Assembly: GCF_000336715.1 (NCBI RefSeq)
Contig: NZ_AOMF01000134.1
Location: forward strand, 1 to 54,626
DNA length: 54,626 nucleotides
Direction of reading: 5' to 3'
Source of the DNA: Halococcus thailandensis JCM 13552
GTDB lineage: Archaea > Halobacteriota > Halobacteria > Halobacteriales > Halococcaceae
The notes beneath the pieces are model-generated. The model saw nothing but the letters and a program-made list of their open reading frames with translations. It was not told where the DNA came from and did not search any database. Below, one piece after another: positions 35,514 through 42,160 of this stretch. Every line of letters begins with the position of its first letter. Within the stretch, counting starts at the first letter, position 1. The position numbers and the translations under genes were made by a program.

Positions 35514-36422
35514 ATGGCGACCGATTCACGAGCGACATTCATGAGAGCAGCCATCGGCGCGAGCGCGGGCGCTGGCATCTGGGGGACGGTCAAGCGGCTT
35601 CGTGCACAGGCGAAAAACGGCTACAACACCGTCGAAGTCGCCGTCGAGGGCCCCATCTCCCGAGAAGGAAGTCGTCTTCCGAGCAGCAGTCAGCGCTCGA
35701 TCCCGGCAGACAAGATCGTCGAGCAGATCGAACGCGCCGACGAGGACCCGAACGTCGAGGCGCTGGTCGTCAAACTCAACACGCCCGGCGGCGAGGTGCT
35801 GCCGAGCGAGGACATCCGTCTGGCGGCCGAGCGCTTCGACGGCCCGACGATCGGCTACGCGACCGACACCTGTGCGAGCGGCGGTTACTGGATCGCTGCC
35901 GGCTGTGACGAGCTCTGGGCGCGCGAGGCGAGCGTCGTCGGGAGCATCGGCGTGCGCGGTTCGTCGGTCAACGCGAAGGGACTGGCCGACAAGCTCGGAC
36001 TCGACTACCGCCCGAAGACCGCCGGCGAGTACAAGGACGCTGGCTACCCGCTCAAGGAGCCCGAAGAGCAGGACGACGAATATCTCCAGGGGCTCGTCGA
36101 CGACTACTACGAGACGTTCGTCGAGCACGTCGCCGAGGGCCGCGGGCTCGACGAGGAGACGATCCGCGAGACCGAAGCTCGGGTCTATCTCGGAACCGAC
36201 GCGATCGAGAACGGGCTCGTCGACGAACTCGGCACCCGCGAGGACGTCGAGGAACGCATCGAAGAGCGTCTCGGTCACGACGTCGAGATCGAGGAGTTCA
36301 CGCCCGAGCAGAGCCTGATGGAGCGCATCAGGAGCCAGTCGCAGGGCGTCGCCTACGCGTTCGGTGCGGGCGTCGCCGACTCGATCGGTGTCGACGAGGA
36401 GTTCAGTCTGGAACTTCGATAG
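35514..36422 (+). CDS. sppA: signal peptide peptidase SppA (S49 serine protease)
   Basis: The 302-residue protein has one N-terminal hydrophobic segment (AAIGASAGAGIWGTV), then the S49 fold. VVKLNTPGGEVLPSEDI precedes the catalytic Ser in TCASGGYWIAA (about residue 122), then SVVGSIGVRG. The catalytic Lys lies in TAGEYKDAGYPL (about residue 174). This is the short archaeal form that digests signal peptides left in the membrane. It is preceded by the coiled-coil gene on the same strand (75 bases). Its stop codon lies 4 bases before the fragmentary deaminase end. Confidence 0.92.
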   Translation: MATDSRATFMRAAIGASAGAGIWGTVKRLRAQAKNGYNTVEVAVEGPISREGSRLPSSSQRSIPADKIVEQIERADEDPNVEALVVKLNTPGGEVLPSEDIRLAAERFDGPTIGYATDTCASGGYWIAAGCDELWAREASVVGSIGVRGSSVNAKGLADKLGLDYRPKTAGEYKDAGYPLKEPEEQDDEYLQGLVDDYYETFVEHVAEGRGLDEETIRETEARVYLGTDAIENGLVDELGTREDVEERIEERLGHDVEIEEFTPEQSLMERIRSQSQGVAYAFGAGVADSIGVDEEFSLELR

Positions 36423-36426
36423 CGAG

Positions 36427-36538
36427 CTACGCGTTCAGTTCCTGCCAGCGCTCGTAGACCGAGAGAGCCTCGTCGTCGGCTTCGTCGGCGTGGATCAATG
36501 GAAGGTTCCGGTCCTCCCAATCTTTCTCGTACTCGTCG
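36427..36538 (-). pseudogene. C-terminal fragment of an interrupted nucleoside (guanine/cytosine-type) deaminase
   Basis: The frame reads DEYEKDWEDRNLPLIHADE and ends YERWQELNA before a stop at 36427. This is the characteristic C-terminus of GuaD-like deaminases (FYDEYEKDW...). It is separated from the N-terminal part (38028-38263) by the TnpB element. Some 45 codons that should lie between the two parts, with the zinc-binding PCxxC motif, are absent from both sides. Confidence 0.7.
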
Positions 36539-36539
36539 T

Positions 36540-36720
36540 GAACGGACCCTGCGGTCAAGCCGCGGGGCTTCCCGCTTCGACGACGCGCTTTGCATCCACT
36601 CGAACGCGAGTGAACGCAGGGAGCGCAGTCTGCACGGGCGTTGATTCGGAGCATCCCGCCCCTATCTGTTCGAGACCTCTGTCGAGAATATTCTTCGCCG
36701 CGTTCAGGCCACGGTCTTCC
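36540..36720 (-). ncRNA. putative omega/reRNA at the 3' end of tnpB
   Basis: In characterised TnpB systems the guide RNA is transcribed from the 3' part of tnpB through the right end, with the guide taken from flanking DNA. Here the structured right end (hairpin 36547-36567) overlaps the last tnpB codons (stop at 36555), so the same layout is possible. The limits are inferred, not seen; the guide would correspond to deaminase sequence below 36540. Confidence 0.35.
36547..36567. repeat. right-end hairpin of the TnpB element
   Basis: CCCTGCGG and CCGCGGGG flank a TCAAG loop; seven pairs are Watson-Crick and one is T-G on this strand. The loop is the same as in the left-end hairpin. Confidence 0.65.
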
Positions 36721-37781
36721 TCGTGGCCGCAGGCCGGACACGAGTGTTCGCGCACCCACAGCGGCTTGTCGGTCTTCACGCCGCATCGGTTGCACTCCTT
36801 CGTCGTATTCCGAGGATCGACCGACACGATGTGTGTTCCGTGCAGATCGGCCTTGTATTCAAGGAGCGAGAGGAACTGCGACCATGCCGCATCCTGTTTG
36901 TTCTTCGCCGACTGTGAAGTTTCGAGCATCGGCTTCACATCGAGGTCTTCCACGCACACCACCTCGTACTCGGTCACGAGCCACGAGCTCAGCTTGTGCT
37001 GAAAGTCGAGGACTTTCCGTTTGATGTGGCGTCTCGCCGTCGCCACCGCCCGCCGCTGTTTCTCCCAGTTGGCCGACCCGTGTTCCTTTCGGTCGAGCGA
37101 CCGCTGTTCGCGCGCATAGCGATCGTATTCGTCGGAGAGGGCGAGCGGTTCGACCGAGCAGTCATCGGACGTATGGATGTACGAGAGGATGCCGAGATCC
37201 ACGCCCACGCAGTCGCTACGGTCGATCTCCTTCGGGTCGGGCTTCTCGGGTTCGTCGGCCTCGATGACGAACGTGGCGAACCACTCGCCGGTGGTCTCCT
37301 TCTTGAGAGCGACCCGTTTAATCGCATCCGTTTCCGGCAGGTTCCGGTGGGTGCGAATGGGAATATCGCCGATCTTCGAGAGGTGAAGGGTTGCATATCT
37401 GTCCCGGCCCGTGTTGTGATCCACGTCGTAGCCCTCGGACTGATACGCAACCGAACGAAAGTCACCCGCACCCTGCCATTTGAGCCGTCCGACCTTCCGC
37501 CCGTTCTGCCGATGTTCCTTGAGGACGGTCAGGTTGCGGTGGATCTGTGAAACGGTCTGTTGGGCGGCGTGCGCCGAAACTTCCGCGAAGGTCGGCCACT
37601 CGCGCTTCCAATCGGTGAGTTTCGAGTGCTGGTCGTAGGCACTCGGTCGGTCGTTCCACTCGGCGTGATAGTAGTCACGCACCGCATGATTCCGTATCTG
37701 GCGGTGGATGTCGATGTGCCGCCACGCCTCGCTCGCCGTGGGATCGTCGGGATACGCACGGAAACGAAGCGTGAGGTCCAT
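36555..37781 (-). CDS. tnpB: RNA-guided endonuclease TnpB
   Basis: The 408-residue protein is a TnpB with all RuvC residues present: Asp in CVGVDLGIL (about 195), Glu in VVCVEDLDV (about 278) and Asp in EEDRGLNAAKNIL (about 356). The zinc ribbon between the last two has CNRCG and CPACG (Cys about 330, 333, 348, 351). The N-terminal wedge/helical part starts MDLTLRFRAYPDDPT. TnpB cleaves DNA guided by an RNA from the element's right end and helps the element persist. The ATG at 37781 follows the stop of the 42-codon gene by three bases, so they are co-translated. Nothing indicates decay. Confidence 0.93.
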   Translation of the reverse strand: MDLTLRFRAYPDDPTASEAWRHIDIHRQIRNHAVRDYYHAEWNDRPSAYDQHSKLTDWKREWPTFAEVSAHAAQQTVSQIHRNLTVLKEHRQNGRKVGRLKWQGAGDFRSVAYQSEGYDVDHNTGRDRYATLHLSKIGDIPIRTHRNLPETDAIKRVALKKETTGEWFATFVIEADEPEKPDPKEIDRSDCVGVDLGILSYIHTSDDCSVEPLALSDEYDRYAREQRSLDRKEHGSANWEKQRRAVATARRHIKRKVLDFQHKLSSWLVTEYEVVCVEDLDVKPMLETSQSAKNKQDAAWSQFLSLLEYKADLHGTHIVSVDPRNTTKECNRCGVKTDKPLWVREHSCPACGHEEDRGLNAAKNILDRGLEQIGAGCSESTPVQTALPAFTRVRVDAKRVVEAGSPAA

Positions 37782-37784
37782 CGA

Positions 37785-37913
37785 CTAGTCCAAGCCTTCG
37801 CGGATGAGGTCGCCGTAGGCACGTGGCATCCGAAGCCCGTGTTCCTCGGCGTACTCGGTCGCTCGCTCGATGTCTTCGTCGGTGAGGTCGACGCGAAGGT
37901 GTCGCTGTTCCAT
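37785..37913 (-). CDS. 42-residue ribbon-helix-helix-like protein ahead of tnpB
   Basis: The product reads MEQRHLRVDLTDEDIERATE in its first half and ends AYGDLIREGLD. A short beta strand (RHLRVDL), a helix (TDEDIERATEYAEEHG) and a second helix (PRAYGDLIREGL) fit a minimal ribbon-helix-helix DNA-binding unit such as VapB/CopG-type antitoxins, which dimerise. The stop lies three bases before the tnpB ATG, so the two are an operon. A perfect 13-base palindrome abuts its start codon. It may be the element's autorepressor or an antitoxin-like factor. The family call is by pattern only; the frame, coupling and clean start are direct observations. Confidence 0.7.
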   Translation of the reverse strand: MEQRHLRVDLTDEDIERATEYAEEHGLRMPRAYGDLIREGLD

Positions 37914-37926
37914 ATCTGTTACAGAT
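37914..37926. promoter_or_regulatory. perfect palindrome at the start of the TnpB operon
   Basis: ATCTGTTACAGAT (6-1-6) ends directly next to the ATG of the 42-codon gene. A TATA-like GCATTTATG lies about 36 bases upstream of the ATG. The position would block transcription or translation start, as expected for autoregulation by a ribbon-helix-helix dimer. Confidence 0.55.
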
Positions 37927-37986
37927 TCTGTTAGCAATTTCGCACACATAAATGCGTCGGACATCCGTTGAGCTTACGCGATTCAC

Positions 37987-38007
37987 CCGCGGGGTCAAGC
38001 CCCGCGG
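37987..38007. repeat. left-end hairpin of the TnpB element
   Basis: CCGCGGGG and CCCCGCGG pair perfectly around a TCAAG loop. On the element's own strand it is preceded by CAGCGAGAG and followed by GTGAATCGCGTAAGCT, both of which recur at the right edge of the window. Confidence 0.7.
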
Positions 38008-38027
38008 CACTCTCGCTGCACTACCTG

Positions 38028-38263
38028 TAGGCGTCACAGCCCGAGAGGTCCTCGCTGCCGACGCGTTTGCAGGCCTGTTCGATGGCCACGGTTTCGGCGT
38101 GGGCGACGGGGTTGTTGGTCTGAGCGACGAGATTCGGACTTTCGGCGAGGATCTCGCCATCGCGGACGATGAGACAGGAGAAGGGTCGGCCGCCGTCCTC
38201 GACGTTCTCGCGAGCGATCTCCAAGGTTCGATCGACGAATTCGGGATCTGCGGTGGTGGACAC
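38028..38263 (-). pseudogene. N-terminal fragment of an interrupted nucleoside deaminase
   Basis: From the ATG at 38263 the frame reads about 78 deaminase residues: FVDRTLEIARENVEDGGRPF, SCLIVRDGEILAES and NNPVAHAETVAIEQACKRVG. HAE supplies the zinc-binding His and proton-shuttle Glu of the cytidine/guanine deaminase superfamily. The sequence breaks after SGCDAY, where two codons of element sequence lead to a stop. The PCxxC zinc ligands that should follow are missing, so the gene cannot make an active enzyme. The C-terminal piece is at 36427-36538. Confidence 0.78.
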
Positions 38264-38350
38264 GGACGAACGAGGCTGGCCGGAGATATGGATGTTCGCA
38301 AACCGGCACTATCGCGGGTGTTTTCATGGCGTGGTCGTGAACAGTGAGCC

Positions 38351-39493
38351 GTGAGTACGCTCGTCGTCTGTATCGACCGCGGCGAGACCGTCGCCGACAT
38401 CGCTGGTGAGCTGCCGGTGGTCGGCGAGCGGACGATCCGCTCGCTCGTCACCGACGTGGGGCTCGCCGACCCCGAGAGCAGCCGCGTGAACTGCCTGCTC
38501 GAAGGGCTCCGCCTCGCCGGCGAGCTTCGCGAGTCGGGCACGGATCCGGTGGTCGCGGTCGTTTCGGGCGCCGACGACTCGGTCGATGCCGACCGCGATC
38601 TCGCCCGGCAGATCGAGCACCTGCTCGCCGATCGGTCGATCGAGTCGGCGGTCGTCGTCACCGACAGCACGGCCGAAGAGCGCGTCGTCCACGTCGTCGA
38701 GAGCCGGGTGCGCGTCGATGCCGTCTCGCGGGTCGTCGTTCGGCAGGCCCGCGATCTCGAATCGGCCTACTATCTCCTGAAGCAGTTCCTCGCCAACGAG
38801 GAGCTCCGACAAACGGTGTTGGTACCGATCGGCGTCGCGCTGCTTGCGGTGCCCGTACTGGTGGTGTTCGCACAGAGCCTGCGGGCCGCTATCGCCGCCG
38901 TCGCCGCCCTTACCGGTTTGTTCGTGCTCTACAAGGGGTTGGGTGTCGACGACGCGCTCGCGGCGCTCACCGGCGGGGTGCGCGATGGGCTCTATACCGG
39001 CCGGCTCTCGGTCGTCACGGGGGTGATCGCCGGCGGGTTCGCACTCGTGGGCCTGGTCGTCGGAGTGATCAGCGCCTCGCCGCTCGCGGGCGCGGCGAGC
39101 GCGCTCGTGACGGTGATGGCGTTCCTGTTCGACAGCGTGCCGTGGCTGACGACGGCGGGACTGACCGCGAGCACCGGTCGGGCGGTCGACGAGTGGCTGC
39201 ACAGCAGTCGCGTCGGCAACGCCACGTTCAACCTCCCGTTCGTGCTGGCGGCGATCGGACTCGTCGTTCGGGGGTTCGGAGCTTATTTCCTTGAACGCGC
39301 CGGCGTCATCGACCCGTTGCGGATGCCGGCGACGAGTCTCGGCGTCGTTTCGATCCGCGGGTTCACGATCGGTGGCGATGCCCGGCTCGTGGCGTTCGTC
39401 GTCGCCGGGGTGTTCGTGAGTCTGCTCGGCGTCGTCGTTGCGATGCGGATGGGTGAGAGCAGCGTCGACGACCGCTCCGAAGAAATCGACTAA
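38351..39493 (+). CDS. DUF373 family membrane protein
   Basis: The 380-residue protein begins at a GTG with the DUF373 signature STLVVCIDRGETVADIAGEL. A cytoplasmic domain of about 130 residues (VVAVVSGADDSVDADRDLAR; VVVRQARDLESAYYLLKQFL) is followed by six or seven transmembrane segments from residue about 155 on. The family is archaea-specific and conserved but of unknown function. It overlaps the convergent aroD gene by four bases. Confidence 0.87.
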   Translation: MSTLVVCIDRGETVADIAGELPVVGERTIRSLVTDVGLADPESSRVNCLLEGLRLAGELRESGTDPVVAVVSGADDSVDADRDLARQIEHLLADRSIESAVVVTDSTAEERVVHVVESRVRVDAVSRVVVRQARDLESAYYLLKQFLANEELRQTVLVPIGVALLAVPVLVVFAQSLRAAIAAVAALTGLFVLYKGLGVDDALAALTGGVRDGLYTGRLSVVTGVIAGGFALVGLVVGVISASPLAGAASALVTVMAFLFDSVPWLTTAGLTASTGRAVDEWLHSSRVGNATFNLPFVLAAIGLVVRGFGAYFLERAGVIDPLRMPATSLGVVSIRGFTIGGDARLVAFVVAGVFVSLLGVVVAMRMGESSVDDRSEEID

Positions 39494-40155
39494 TCGAGGG
39501 TATCGAGCAGTCCGGCGAGCGTCGCGAGATCGTACTGGCCGGGTGCGGTCGCCCGTTCTGGATCGACCGGTGCGTAGGCGATCCGCGAGCCGTAGAGGGG
39601 GGCGATGGCTCGCGAGTGGCCGCCGACAGCGCCCATCGCCATCGTCGCCACGCGGTCGCCGCGCTCCGTGCAGGCGTGTGTGGCCGCAAGCAGATCGAGT
39701 ACGTCGTCCGGGTCGGTGGCCGTGACGGCGAGTTTCGCGACCGTGCCGTACTCGCTCGCGCGTGCCAGCGTGTCCTCCATCGCCGAGCGCGAGGGCGTCG
39801 CGTCGAAGTCGTGTGTCGAGACGATACAGTCCGCGTCGTGACCGCGGGCCTCGTCAGCAAGCCATTCCTCGTCCGTGATCGTCGCCAGTTCGATGTCGAT
39901 CGCCGCGACGGTCAGAAACTCGGCAGCGCGCGCGAGCGCGTCGAGCCGGTCGGAGTCCGCGGGAGCCTCGCCCCCCTCCTCGACCGTTCGGTTGGTCGCG
40001 ATCAGCGGGAGTTCCCCGTCGTAGGCCGCGAGTACGTCGAGCGGGTCGTCGGCGAGGTCCATGCGGAATTCGACGGCGTCGGCGTGGGCGCGGGCAGCAG
40101 GTTCGTCGCTCAGGTCGGCGGTGGCCGCCGCGAGCACGAGCGAGTCGAAGTTCAT
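39490..40155 (-). CDS. aroD: 3-dehydroquinate dehydratase, type I
   Basis: AroD catalyses the third step of the shikimate pathway. The 221-residue protein has the type I features: AVEFRMDLADDP near the N-terminus, LPLIATNRTVEEGG, the catalytic His in CIVSTHDFDATP, the Schiff-base Lys in TVAKLAVTATDP, and a conserved MAMGAVGGHSRAIAPLYGS near the end. The length is normal for archaea. No other shikimate gene is adjacent. It is convergent with DUF373 and divergent from DUF5789. Confidence 0.92.
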   Translation of the reverse strand: MNFDSLVLAAATADLSDEPAARAHADAVEFRMDLADDPLDVLAAYDGELPLIATNRTVEEGGEAPADSDRLDALARAAEFLTVAAIDIELATITDEEWLADEARGHDADCIVSTHDFDATPSRSAMEDTLARASEYGTVAKLAVTATDPDDVLDLLAATHACTERGDRVATMAMGAVGGHSRAIAPLYGSRIAYAPVDPERATAPGQYDLATLAGLLDTLD

Positions 40156-40292
40156 GCCTGCCCTCGGCCCGAGCGGGCGAAAACTCGTTCGGCTCGTGAA
40201 ACCCGTGGTCGCGGTGCGGCCGCGACGCGGTCGCGGCGGTGGCGGTTACGGAGCAGTTGGGTGCGGTCTTGGTGGATGAAGGGCGAGCGGTC

Positions 40293-40349
40293 CTTTTTAG
40301 TCCAGGTTTTTGGTTGAGGCTTGAGCGCGCGACACCCCCGCCTAAAAAG
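40293..40349. repeat. AT-rich intergenic island bounded by inverted repeat
   Basis: CTTTTTAG (40293-40300) and CTAAAAAG (40342-40349) face each other 41 bases apart in an otherwise very GC-rich gap between aroD and the DUF5789 gene. The block also has GGTTTTTGG and GACACCCCCGCC. CCTAAAAAG is about 45 bases before the ATG at 40391 and could be its TATA box; the rest could be a small RNA or a remnant repeat. Confidence 0.4.
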
Positions 40350-40390
40350 TGGTTCGTAAAACACAAAGCGGGCCGTCACGCGGTGTTCGT

Positions 40391-40684
40391 ATGGCCGATG
40401 ACGAAGCCGACGAGGAAACAGAGGAACCAGTCGTCGAACTGGGCGAGGGGCCGTCCGTCGAGGGTGTGCCGCTGGCGCGCGTCACCTCACGGCTGACGTG
40501 GGGGATGGAGCATTCGACGGTCGAACAGCGCGTGGGCGATATCGAGATCCGGACGCCAGATGGGCCGACCAGCCTGAGTGCCGTGCTTGCGGAGGTCGAC
40601 GAGCCGTACTTCGAGCGCCGGCAGGAGTTCGAGGAGAGCGTACGCGAGGTCGTCGGGGCGGGGCCCGTCCAGACCGAGGAGTAG
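40391..40684 (+). CDS. DUF5789 family small acidic protein
   Basis: The 97-residue acidic protein has the DUF5789 pattern: VPLARVTSRLTWGMEHSTVE, GDIEIRTPDGPTSLSAVLAE and EPYFERRQEFEESVREVVG. The family is haloarchaeal and uncharacterised. The ATG at 40391 (MADDEADEE) is preferred to an in-frame start at 40349. The CPBP gene begins at a GTG one base after its stop, so the two are coupled. Confidence 0.8.
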   Translation: MADDEADEETEEPVVELGEGPSVEGVPLARVTSRLTWGMEHSTVEQRVGDIEIRTPDGPTSLSAVLAEVDEPYFERRQEFEESVREVVGAGPVQTEE

Positions 40685-40685
40685 G

Positions 40686-41354
40686 GTGGATCGCTCCTCG
40701 GGGCGGCGGTGGGTCGCGCTCGCGCTCCTGTGGGGTGCGGTGCTCGCGATCGCGTGGATGGCGCTCGAACGCAGCACGAGCACGGCGTTGTGGGCGCGTG
40801 TCGTCCGTGACGGACTACTCTACCTCGTTGGGCCGGCGGCGCTCGCGCGGCTGTACGGCCGGCGGCTCGGCTGGCGTGTCGATCGGCGCGCGTTGTGGAA
40901 CACCCTCTTGCTCGCGCTATTCGTATTGCCGTTCTATCTGGTCGGATCGTCGTTGCCGACGGTGCGGGCGTACTACCCGATGTGGAGCGTCGAGCCGACC
41001 GTATCGTCGTTCGTTCCCCACGCAGTCGGACAGTTCATCGTCGTGCTCGCCGCCGAGACGTACTTTCGCGGGTTGCTCTGTGTCGGCGTGCGCGAGATCG
41101 GGTTCAAGAGCGTGTTCATCAGTCCCGTCGTGTATGCGCTCCAGCACGCGAGCAAGCCGCCGATCGAACTGCTGCTGTCGGGCCCCACGGACGTGCTCTT
41201 CGGCGCGGTCGACTACCGGAGCCGGTCGATCCTCCCCTCGGTCGTCGCTCACGGATTCGGGCTGACGCTGCTCGATTGGCTCGTGCTTCATCCGCCGCTG
41301 CTCGCGCCCGAGCAAGTGGCTGGCTGGCTGCGGTGGCTCCCGGTGCCGGTATGA
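40686..41354 (+). CDS. CPBP/CAAX-protease-like membrane protein
   Basis: The start is the GTG at 40686, one base after the DUF5789 stop. The 222-residue protein has about five transmembrane segments and the CPBP motifs VLAAETYFRGLLCVGVRE, SPVVYALQHASKP and VVAHGFGLTLLDW. The usual EExxxR is AETYFRG here, so one of the paired glutamates is replaced and activity is uncertain. It is convergent with a second CPBP protein that keeps EE. Confidence 0.8.
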   Translation: MDRSSGRRWVALALLWGAVLAIAWMALERSTSTALWARVVRDGLLYLVGPAALARLYGRRLGWRVDRRALWNTLLLALFVLPFYLVGSSLPTVRAYYPMWSVEPTVSSFVPHAVGQFIVVLAAETYFRGLLCVGVREIGFKSVFISPVVYALQHASKPPIELLLSGPTDVLFGAVDYRSRSILPSVVAHGFGLTLLDWLVLHPPLLAPEQVAGWLRWLPVPV

Positions 41355-41364
41355 GATTGGTCGA

Positions 41365-42120
41365 TCAGAAAACCACGCTGACCGGCAGGTCCGCCTGGAG
41401 GACGAAATAGAGCAGCGTGAACAGCGTCGCGTTGTACGCGCCGTGGATGAACGCCGGTACGACGAGGTTGTCGGAGAACTCGTAGGCCGCACCGAAGACC
41501 AGGCTCGGCAGGAAGAGCACCGTGATGGTCGCCAGCCGCCCGCCGACGCCGCCGGTCAGGGACTGAAAGTGGATCGCGGCGAAGACGGCGCTCGCGAGCA
41601 CCACACCGAGGACGGGGCCGAACGACTCCCGGAGCCGGCCCTGGACGATGCCACGGAAGAGCAGTTCCTCGCCGGGGCCGATGATGATAAACGAGGCTGG
41701 AATCAACAGAAGCAGCAGCTCGGGGTTCTGGGCAGCGATCTGCCCGACCTGGTTTTCCGCCGGCTGGACCCCAACGACCGTGAGCAGTATCGATCCGACG
41801 AACTGCGCGATGAGCGCCAGCGCGTAGCCGCTCAGCGCCGTAACGACGTCCCGAAGCGAGGGAACATCGATGCCGAGATACGTCCGTCCGAGACCTCTGA
41901 ATCGGAGATACAGCAGGGCGGCACTGCCGAAGGCGACCCCCTGCCCCGTTATCAAGGAGATGACCAGCAACCCCAGTGCACTGAGTTCGATATCGAGGAA
42001 CGCGAGCGAGCGCACGACCACCCTGCCGAGAACGGACGCGACCCCGATACCGAGACCCCCGACGGCGAGCGCGACGACGAGGGCGCGCACGCGACTGGTC
42101 TGCCCGCCTGTGACGCTCAT
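41365..42120 (-). CDS. CPBP family intramembrane metalloprotease/glutamic protease
   Basis: The 251-residue protein has about seven membrane segments and a canonical CPBP signature: GPGEELLFRGIVQGRLRESF, ASAVFAAIHFQSL and VVPAFIHGAYNATLF. Motifs 1-3 (EExxxR, FxxxH, HxxxN) are intact. The family cleaves prenylated or membrane proteins, as in Rce1; the substrate is unknown. The ATG at 42120 places the first membrane segment near the N-terminus; upstream in-frame codons are very Arg-rich and unlikely to be coding. It follows nreA on the same strand with 40 bases between. Confidence 0.87.
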   Translation of the reverse strand: MSVTGGQTSRVRALVVALAVGGLGIGVASVLGRVVVRSLAFLDIELSALGLLVISLITGQGVAFGSAALLYLRFRGLGRTYLGIDVPSLRDVVTALSGYALALIAQFVGSILLTVVGVQPAENQVGQIAAQNPELLLLLIPASFIIIGPGEELLFRGIVQGRLRESFGPVLGVVLASAVFAAIHFQSLTGGVGGRLATITVLFLPSLVFGAAYEFSDNLVVPAFIHGAYNATLFTLLYFVLQADLPVSVVF

Positions 42121-42160
42121 ACCTCGTGTCGAGTGGCCGGGGGCGAAAGGATTCCGCCTT

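Larger units (their letters stand above)
36539..38030 (-). mobile_element. IS200/IS605-superfamily element, TnpB-only (IS1341 type)
   Basis: The element contains a 42-codon gene and tnpB, with no tnpA. Its ends carry hairpins with the same five-base loop. The left-end hairpin, 37987-38007, has 8-bp arms CCGCGGGG/CCCCGCGG. The right-end hairpin, 36547-36567, has CCCTGCGG/CCGCGGGG with one wobble. Absence of terminal inverted repeats is normal in this superfamily. The boundaries are estimated from where deaminase codons stop and resume (after GCDAY at about 38030 and before DEYEKDW at about 36540). Without its own TnpA it would need one in trans to move. Confidence 0.78.
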
